From assembly GCA_030017395.1 (NCBI GenBank), contig JASEIZ010000059.1, forward strand, positions 1 to 10,233: a DNA stretch of 10,233 nt, given 5' to 3'. The notes under the pieces were generated by a model, which searched no databases, was not told the DNA's origin, and saw nothing but the letters and a program-made list of their open reading frames with translations. Positions 6,849 to 10,233 of the stretch are shown piece by piece (the first letter of the stretch is position 1; each line of letters opens with the position of its first letter). The position numbers and the translations under genes are program-made. Source of the stretch: Desulfobacterales bacterium. GTDB lineage: Bacteria > Desulfobacterota > Desulfobacteria > Desulfobacterales > ETH-SRB1.

Positions 6849-6909
6849 ACTGTCAGCATTTTTAGATTTTGACGCCGGCAAATCAGCTAAAAAATATTCG
6901 CTAACCGAC

Positions 6910-6973
6910 AAATAAGTTTAAAAGTTTAGGATGTCCCACAGAGTCCCCAAAAAAAATGAGAAGCGCATAAAAT
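6910..6973. repeat. Left flanking repeat block of the toxin-antitoxin module (repeats B then A)
   Basis: Repeat B (6910-6936) matches 8027-8053 at 26 of 27 bases, and both copies run on into a tcc...gtcccc tail. Repeat A (6947-6973) matches 7967-7993 at 26 of 27 bases. All copies have the same orientation, but the order is B-A here and A-B on the right. They bracket the antitoxin-toxin pair. I do not recognise the family. Confidence 0.8.
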
Positions 6974-7004
6974 TGTGGGCGTTGTATGCCCCCTGATTTT
7001 TCTA

Positions 7005-7033
7005 TTGACTAATGGTAATCAATTGCCTACATT
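7005..7033 (+). promoter_or_regulatory. Probable promoter of the toxin-antitoxin operon
   Basis: TTGACT (7005-7010) and TACATT (7028-7033) are separated by 17 nt, 5/6 and 4/6 matches to the sigma-70 consensus. Between them ggtaatcaattgcc (7014-7027) is an imperfect palindrome that could be the operator for autorepression by the ribbon-helix-helix antitoxin, which is how such operons are usually controlled. The ribosome site is a G-run at 7047-7051, 6 nt before the ATG. Confidence 0.45.
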
Positions 7034-7057
7034 TTTGTAGAAAGATGGGGGTATTTT

Positions 7058-7330
7058 ATGGCTCAGACTCACACACAAATATCAGCTTATATTTCGGCAG
7101 AGAGTAAAGATCTCGTGGAACGGTATGTTCGGGCGCGCGGTGTCAAGAAAGGTTTTTTGGTAGAATCAGCATTGCTGCATCATCTTCAGGCTCTTGAAGA
7201 ATTGCCTGCTGATGTAATTATCCCGCCACGCCTTGTTGTCAGCCGGGAATCAGGGGAGGCAATTCTGGAACAGCTTGAGAAGCCGTCTGAACCTACCGAT
7301 GCCATGAAAGCGCTGTTTAAGGATGATTGA
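7058..7330 (+). CDS. Ribbon-helix-helix antitoxin, TacA/DUF1778-like
   Basis: This is the antitoxin of a type II toxin-antitoxin pair. The first 45 or so residues fit a ribbon-helix-helix DNA-binding domain: a beta strand TQISAYIS, then helices around ESKDLVERYVRARG and KGFLVESALLHHLQAL. The C-terminal tail (about 58-90) with LVVSRESGEAILEQLEKP...DAMKALF follows the pattern of TacA-type antitoxin tails, which wrap the GNAT toxin and block its acetyl-CoA site. At 90 aa the size is usual. The gene overlaps the toxin gene by 8 nt, so synthesis is coupled. By analogy with TacA it should also repress its own promoter, more strongly when bound to toxin. No truncation is seen. Confidence 0.85.
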   Translation: MAQTHTQISAYISAESKDLVERYVRARGVKKGFLVESALLHHLQALEELPADVIIPPRLVVSRESGEAILEQLEKPSEPTDAMKALFKDD

Positions 7331-7832
7331 GATTCGGATCCTCAAACCCTCGGATGATCAAACCTGTTTCCGGTCAGGCAATGCCGACCTTGATCGTTTT
7401 TTTGCCAGGTATGCAGGCCAAAATCAATTCCGGCATCATATCGGAACAACCTATGTAGCCGTTGAAGATGATCTAATCAAGGGCTTCGTAACAGTTTCTG
7501 CTTCCCACATCGAAATAGATCAATTTCCTGATTCCGTGAAAAAGCGGTTGCCACGATATCCATTGCCTGTTTTACGTTTAGCACGTCTGGTAGTCGATGA
7601 GTCCGCCCGGGGACACGGAATAGGATCATTGCTGTTAAGGGCTGTGTTTAATATAGCCTGCGATATGGGCAAGAAAGTAGGATGCGTAGGAGTAGTCGTA
7701 GACGCCAAACCTCATGCTATCAGCTTCTATGAGCAATACGGCTTTATCAGACTTGAGACACTGGAAGGTAATCTCGGTGACCGCCCCGAACCGATTCCAA
7801 TGTTTCTTTCTCTCAAACAAACTATCGGTTAG
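7323..7832 (+). CDS. GNAT-family acetyltransferase toxin, TacT-like
   Basis: TacT-type toxins acetylate the amino group of aminoacyl-tRNAs and so stop translation. Here that activity is inferred from family and gene order. The 169-aa protein has the TacT-type N-terminus (FRSGNADLDRFFARYAGQNQ, 16-35), the acetyl-CoA pyrophosphate loop RGHGIG (96-101) and a late FYEQYGF (135-141). In that motif Tyr136 is the likely equivalent of the catalytic tyrosine of TacT. The start ATG at 7323 overlaps the antitoxin stop. No properly spaced ribosome site is present (AAGG directly abuts the ATG), so translation probably depends on coupling. The reading frame is intact and the expected catalytic residues are there, so the pair looks functional. 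Confidence 0.87.
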   Translation: MIEIRILKPSDDQTCFRSGNADLDRFFARYAGQNQFRHHIGTTYVAVEDDLIKGFVTVSASHIEIDQFPDSVKKRLPRYPLPVLRLARLVVDESARGHGIGSLLLRAVFNIACDMGKKVGCVGVVVDAKPHAISFYEQYGFIRLETLEGNLGDRPEPIPMFLSLKQTIG

Positions 7833-7966
7833 TCCAATTAGTAAAGGGTGTTTCTTAAACTCCTCCCTATATGCAGCGTTTCTCTCTTGAGTATTGAGCC
7901 TGATAAATCCAAAGAAAAGAATTTAATAAACCAGAGAAAATATATGTCTATGATCTTCGCAAAAGA

Positions 7967-8070
7967 CCAAAAGAAATGAGAAGCGCATAAAATCCTTAGC
8001 GTTCCGCTGTAAAAACCGCTGTAAAAAAATAAGTTTAAAAGTTTAGAATGTCCAATATAGAGCCCGTCCC
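7967..8070. repeat. Right flanking repeat block of the toxin-antitoxin module (repeats A then B)
   Basis: Repeat A (7967-7993) and repeat B (8027-8053, with a gtcccc tail ending at 8070) recur from 6910-6973, 1020 and 1117 nt downstream of their left copies. Between A and B lies a perfect 12-bp tandem duplication (CCGCTGTAAAAA at 8004-8015 and 8016-8027). No coding frame is seen between the toxin stop at 7832 and the end of the minus-strand DsrE gene at 8114. The stretch 7833-7966 shows nothing I recognise. Confidence 0.75.
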
Positions 8071-8194
8071 CATGAGAAACTTTTAATCTGAAGAACGTTC
8101 CAGAGGCTCCTTATTAGAAATTAAACACTTTAGCTTCTGCAGCCAAATCTATCAAATGTGGTCCACCATCTAAAATCATATTTGAGAAGAATTT

Positions 8195-8222
8195 TGCCTC
8201 GTCAACCTGACGAGCCTTGGCA
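8195..8222 (-). promoter_or_regulatory. Candidate bacterial SECIS element downstream of the DsrE UGA
   Basis: In the minus-strand transcript CUCGUCA (8214-8208) and UGACGAG (8204-8198) form a perfect 7-bp stem with a GGU loop (8207-8205). UGC/GCA (8222-8220 with 8197-8195) adds three outer pairs across a 5-nt bulge. The stem starts 17 nt and the loop 24 nt after the UGA. Bacterial SECIS elements lie within the coding region shortly after the UGA and carry a conserved G at the start of a small apical loop. The AGGU apex resembles that of E. coli fdhF as I remember it. Selenoprotein use is inferred. Confidence 0.65.
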
Positions 8223-8380
8223 CATGGGATTCAAACCCCGATTGCAACCTGCTTTTCAACTAAGTAAGGCAAATAATCATTTGGGCAATCACCAGTTGCT
8301 GTCTTTACATTTAAATCTTTCTCAGAATTAGCCCAATTAACTCCATTATCAATAAAAAACAAATCCGTTTTGTGCCCTTT

Positions 8381-8429
8381 TGAACTGAACAGCGAGCGCA
8401 TTCCCCGCTGCTTGCGGCGGGGAGCTTCA
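8381..8429. repeat. Palindromic REP-like repeat inserted in the DsrE gene
   Basis: A strong G/C hairpin (8402-8410 with 8415-8423; CCCCGC pairs with GCGGGG; CTTG loop; one G-T pair) sits exactly where the DsrE reading frame breaks. Its length relative to the expected gene (46 nt net, 1 mod 3) accounts for the frame change. Near-identical 'ccccgctgcttgcggcgggg' units are, from memory, dispersed repeats in Desulfobacterota. Exact ends and any target duplication are unclear. Confidence 0.75.
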
Positions 8430-8551
8430 ATGAGCAATTTTGGCAAATTGAAAGCACCTGGTCGCCTTCTCATTATCATCCTGACTTAAAACAAATAAAA
8501 AATTGGCCATGATTTACCTCCTTTTTTCATTAAATTTAAAGCCATATAATA

Positions 8552-8576
8552 CCGAGTTGAGCTGAGTTCAACTCGG
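8552..8576. promoter_or_regulatory. Hairpin upstream of the DsrE gene
   Basis: A 9-bp perfect stem (CCGAGTTGA 8552-8560 with TCAACTCGG 8568-8576) with a 7-nt loop lies 42 nt upstream of the minus-strand DsrE ATG. There is no T-run on either side, so it is not an ordinary terminator. It may be a leader structure, an operator or another short repeat. TATTAT on the minus strand (8551-8546) next to it could be a -10 box, but no matching -35 is seen. Confidence 0.5.
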
Positions 8577-8824
8577 CTTATGCCTTCTCTCAATTTATTG
8601 AAAAGTTTTGCAACAGGTTCACGGTTCCACGGTTTACGGTTAGAAAACCCATGCCGATGGCAGGCGGGGATAAAGATTGAACCCTAAACCTAACAACTTG
8701 AGTGATTGCGAAGTATTGCAATCCAATTCACGCTGGCTGTGTTGCGCTCCGGCTTAAAATGCTCACAACCCTTAAACTGCAAATGTAAAGGGCGTCCCGA
8801 AAGTTCCCCCCGAAAGTTCCCCCC
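8577..8824. other. Non-coding repeat mosaic between the DsrE gene and the antitoxin remnant
   Basis: I see no gene here. It contains a degenerate GTTCACG-type heptamer array (8617-8645, related to 1961-1995), a small TGCC-GAT-GGCA hairpin at 8652-8662, and a perfect 13-bp tandem duplication (cgaaagttccccc at 8798-8810 and 8811-8823). The duplication ends exactly where the antitoxin remnant begins. The stretch 8705-8797 is unrecognised and could be part of a repeat or of a lost insertion sequence. Confidence 0.5.
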
Positions 8825-8983
8825 AGCAAGCGGTCCGGAAGAAACCGAAGCGAAATTGCTCGCGAGGCTCTGCGCCGACAACTACGACTTGAACAATTCG
8901 AGGAAATACGAAAAAGAATTATGCCTTTTGCTGAAGCACGCGGGTTTTTAACAGATGAAGATGTCTTCTCTCAGGTATCGTGA
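8825..8983 (+). pseudogene. Decapitated ribbon-helix-helix antitoxin gene (ParD/CopG-like), 3' fragment
   Basis: The frame starting at 8825 reads SKRSGRNRSEIAREALRRQL, then EQFEEIRKRIMPFAEARG, then FLTDEDVF, and stops at 8981-8983 (52 codons). This is what I know as the second helix and C-terminal tail of ribbon-helix-helix antitoxins paired with PIN-domain or RelE-type toxins. The N-terminal beta strand and first helix (about 25-30 residues) and any start codon are missing, replaced by repeat DNA ending in a 13-bp duplication. The partner toxin gene, normally immediately downstream, is also missing: a terminator follows instead. A longer + frame over the same bases (8706-8951) is out of phase and not a gene. 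The family call is by eye. Confidence 0.7.
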
Positions 8984-8984
8984 A

Positions 8985-9020
8985 GGCTTTTCTTGAGCTG
9001 ACTGAAAAAGCCCGTTTTTT
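8985..9020 (+). terminator. Rho-independent terminator between the antitoxin remnant and the GalT-like gene
   Basis: GGCTTTTC (8985-8992) pairs with GAAAAAGCC (9004-9012) with one bulged base around an 11-nt loop, followed by CG and six T (9015-9020). The T-run serves + strand transcripts. The same hairpin lies 17 nt past the minus-strand GalT-like stop codon, but without a T-run in that direction. Confidence 0.65.
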
Positions 9021-9028
9021 AATTATTA

Positions 9029-10054
9029 TTATGAAAAATACGGCTTAAGCATCTTGTTTATATCTTCTGGGAAAGCCATGCAAAGGGTTTCGTTGTAAAG
9101 ATTTCTTATAGCGCCGACATCGGAAGTGCCGAGTGCCTGATTAAAAAAAGTCCTGGGAGAAAACAGCAGATGAAATCGCGAAAATTCATCATTTTGTCTG
9201 CCTGTAAAAAAATTCATGTTAAAGCTGTAAATACCCATCTTATCATAGGCTGCCATTACTTTGACAAGACCTGCGGATAAGTCTGAAAGATCATCATCTG
9301 TGAGTCCAAGTGTAGATGTCACGCCATCAACCACTGCCAGAACATCTCCGGCAACTCCCATGGGAGCATATGCGGTAAACCACGAACTGCGGCCAATCCT
9401 GCCTAAAAACCTCTTTTTGTCCGCCTCTTCTGCTCTTACAAGGTCATCCCAGTAGTTTGTCTGGTTTTTCTCCATATATTTTTTTGCGGCTTCAAGCTCC
9501 TGCTTCATAAGGTTTGGCGCAAAAGATGTGGAAAAAACCTGAAGATGTGCATGAATCAAGGAACTTCCAGAAGGGGGCATGTAATTCCAGTTAACAAGGT
9601 GATAAACTGCTTCAGTATGCCCGATTTCGTGGATTCTGCTGAAAAAATCCATAGCAAGGCGAAATCCTCTTGTTATCCGTTCAGGTTTGATCTCTGTCAT
9701 GGGAATATAGTGGCGGCTGCCCAGTGTTGCTACTGCGCCAAGGCTGTCATAAGGTGCGAGATTAGGGAAAAGAACCATATCGTCTGAAACCATTCGGCCT
9801 TCCGGAACTATTTCTTTTGGAAAGCAAGGTGTTACTTTCATAACCATATCAGGACAAAAAGGGCAGTTTTTTTCGGTTCCGCCAACAATCTTGTCAAAAT
9901 CCGGTTTTTCCCATTTAAGTTTCATAAAATGACAGATTCGCGCACTTCTGCCGGTAAGCGGATCTTTTCGTATTTCGCTTGGAATTGATTCGATGGCCAT
10001 ATCCTTTGCAGGGTTTAATATAACAGTTTCTCTTTTTTCAGCTTCAAACTTCAT
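9029..10054 (-). CDS. GalT/HIT-superfamily nucleotidylyltransferase (galactose-1-phosphate uridylyltransferase-like)
   Basis: This 341-aa cytoplasmic protein belongs to the GalT branch of the HIT superfamily, whose members move a nucleoside monophosphate between a sugar 1-phosphate and a nucleotide sugar through a nucleotidyl-histidine intermediate. Visible features are a CPFC zinc motif (C64, C67), the FPNLAPYD substrate-loop motif (96-103), H115 as a possible further zinc ligand, and the active-site IHAHLQ (H168, H170, Q172) after SGSS. HAHLQ replaces the classical GalT HPHGQ, so the true substrate may not be galactose 1-phosphate; an ADP- or UDP-sugar phosphorylase is possible. ATG at 10054 is fixed by AGGAGG (10064-10059) 4 nt upstream. 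It is a single gene facing the other way from the core genes, with no sugar-metabolism neighbours in the window. Confidence 0.82.
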   Translation of the reverse strand: MKFEAEKRETVILNPAKDMAIESIPSEIRKDPLTGRSARICHFMKLKWEKPDFDKIVGGTEKNCPFCPDMVMKVTPCFPKEIVPEGRMVSDDMVLFPNLAPYDSLGAVATLGSRHYIPMTEIKPERITRGFRLAMDFFSRIHEIGHTEAVYHLVNWNYMPPSGSSLIHAHLQVFSTSFAPNLMKQELEAAKKYMEKNQTNYWDDLVRAEEADKKRFLGRIGRSSWFTAYAPMGVAGDVLAVVDGVTSTLGLTDDDLSDLSAGLVKVMAAYDKMGIYSFNMNFFTGRQNDEFSRFHLLFSPRTFFNQALGTSDVGAIRNLYNETLCMAFPEDINKMLKPYFS

Positions 10055-10132
10055 TAATCCTCCTTAATACCATAATTTTCTTAAATTATCTTTTTGAACC
10101 GCAAGCACGTCTTCAGATATTATACATACCTA

Positions 10133-10167
10133 AGTTAAGCGATTAGATGCAAGCAATTAGACGTTAG
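10133..10167. repeat. xxxTTAG-type heptamer array upstream of the GalT-like gene
   Basis: Five 7-nt units in register (AGTTAAG, CGATTAG, ATGCAAG, CAATTAG, ACGTTAG), each ending in AG, fill 10133-10167. The period matches the other arrays in the window, but the unit is different. The rest of 10065-10233 shows no coding frame I can support. Confidence 0.55.
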
Positions 10168-10233
10168 CTCTTATAAAATGAGACCTTTGCATAACTGCCA
10201 TTTTTCCGTGATGCGGTGTCAGGCTTCAAATTT

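Larger units (their letters stand above)
8114..8510 (-). pseudogene. DsrE-family protein gene with a probable selenocysteine UGA, interrupted by a palindromic repeat
   Basis: DsrE-like proteins are small cytoplasmic sulfur-transfer or redox proteins of about 115 aa. The ATG at 8510 follows a perfect AGGAGGT (8522-8516, 5 nt away) and encodes 27 residues (MANFLFVLSQDDNEK..., QFAKIAH). After a 49-nt interruption the protein resumes in another frame at 8380 with KGHKTDLFFIDNGVNWA and TGDCPNDYLPYL. It then reads AIGV, UGA at 8233-8231, and IPCAKARQVDEAKFF, ending LAAEAKVFNF with TAA at 8116-8114. Without the interruption the product would be about 116 aa, the family length. The UGA replaces the first Cys of the usual CxPC motif, giving UIPC, and a SECIS-like hairpin follows it. 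If UGA is not recoded, the gene has two lesions. No selA, selB, selC or selD is in the window. No downstream terminator is seen. Confidence 0.75.

Noticed and set aside
6910..8070. Integron attC sites flanking the toxin-antitoxin cassette
   Set aside because: The repeats lack the paired RYYYAAC/GTTRRRY core sites and the folded inverted-repeat shape of attC, and no integrase gene is present.
8231..8479. 82-aa minus-strand frame starting MIMRRRPGAF as a separate gene
   Set aside because: Its start has no ribosome site, its first third reads the DsrE 5' part out of frame and then through the palindromic repeat, and only its end is real DsrE sequence. The true start is ATG 8510 in another frame.
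8690..8881. 63-aa minus-strand frame as a gene
   Set aside because: It crosses the 13-bp tandem duplication and the antitoxin remnant antisense, has no ribosome site and matches no family I know.
8706..8951. 81-aa plus-strand frame as a gene
   Set aside because: It runs through repeat DNA and then over the antitoxin remnant in the wrong phase. The recognisable ribbon-helix-helix sequence lies in the frame starting at 8825.
8984..9034. Start of a PIN toxin gene (GTG after the antitoxin remnant, reading VKAFLE)
   Set aside because: The similarity ends after five residues, and the frame runs straight through a terminator hairpin.

Overview
The window reads as chromosomal DNA of moderate G+C from a Gram-negative anaerobe, most likely a Desulfobacterota (Desulfobacteraceae-like) sulfate reducer. 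The reasons are the etfB-etfA pair, the coding style, a DsrE-family gene with a probable selenocysteine codon, and many short palindromic and heptameric intergenic repeats of a kind I associate from memory with that group. No 16S rRNA gene or other lineage marker is present, so this is inference.

Positions 1-6803 are a core-like stretch, all on the + strand: etfB and etfA (electron transfer flavoprotein), rimO (S12 methylthiotransferase) overlapping a long-chain polyprenyl diphosphate synthase gene, an exported protein of unknown function, pgsA (phosphatidylglycerophosphate synthase) and a tRNA-Val(GAC) gene with its own promoter and terminator. The gaps hold repeats instead of ordinary spacers: 7-nt-period arrays arranged as inverted repeats, and a 5' fragment of a four-helix-bundle (S23/IVP) gene lying between two copies of one array.

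Positions 6804-9020, just past the tRNA gene, are accessory DNA. They hold a ribbon-helix-helix/GNAT toxin-antitoxin pair flanked by two sets of direct repeats, a minus-strand DsrE-family gene, and the decapitated 3' end of a second ribbon-helix-helix antitoxin gene.

The DsrE gene is the most interesting item. Its reading frame has an in-frame UGA exactly where this family has the first Cys of a CxPC motif. About 16 nt further on, the mRNA can form a 7-bp hairpin with a GGU apical loop, the shape and distance of a bacterial SECIS element. The gene therefore looks like a UxxC selenoprotein. Its N-terminal third is, however, interrupted by a 46-49 bp palindromic repeat that shifts the frame, so this copy is probably broken, although Shine-Dalgarno, start, Sec codon, hairpin and stop all remain.

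Positions 9029-10054 carry a minus-strand GalT/HIT-superfamily nucleotidylyltransferase gene. The right edge holds another heptamer array and possibly the start of an insertion sequence.
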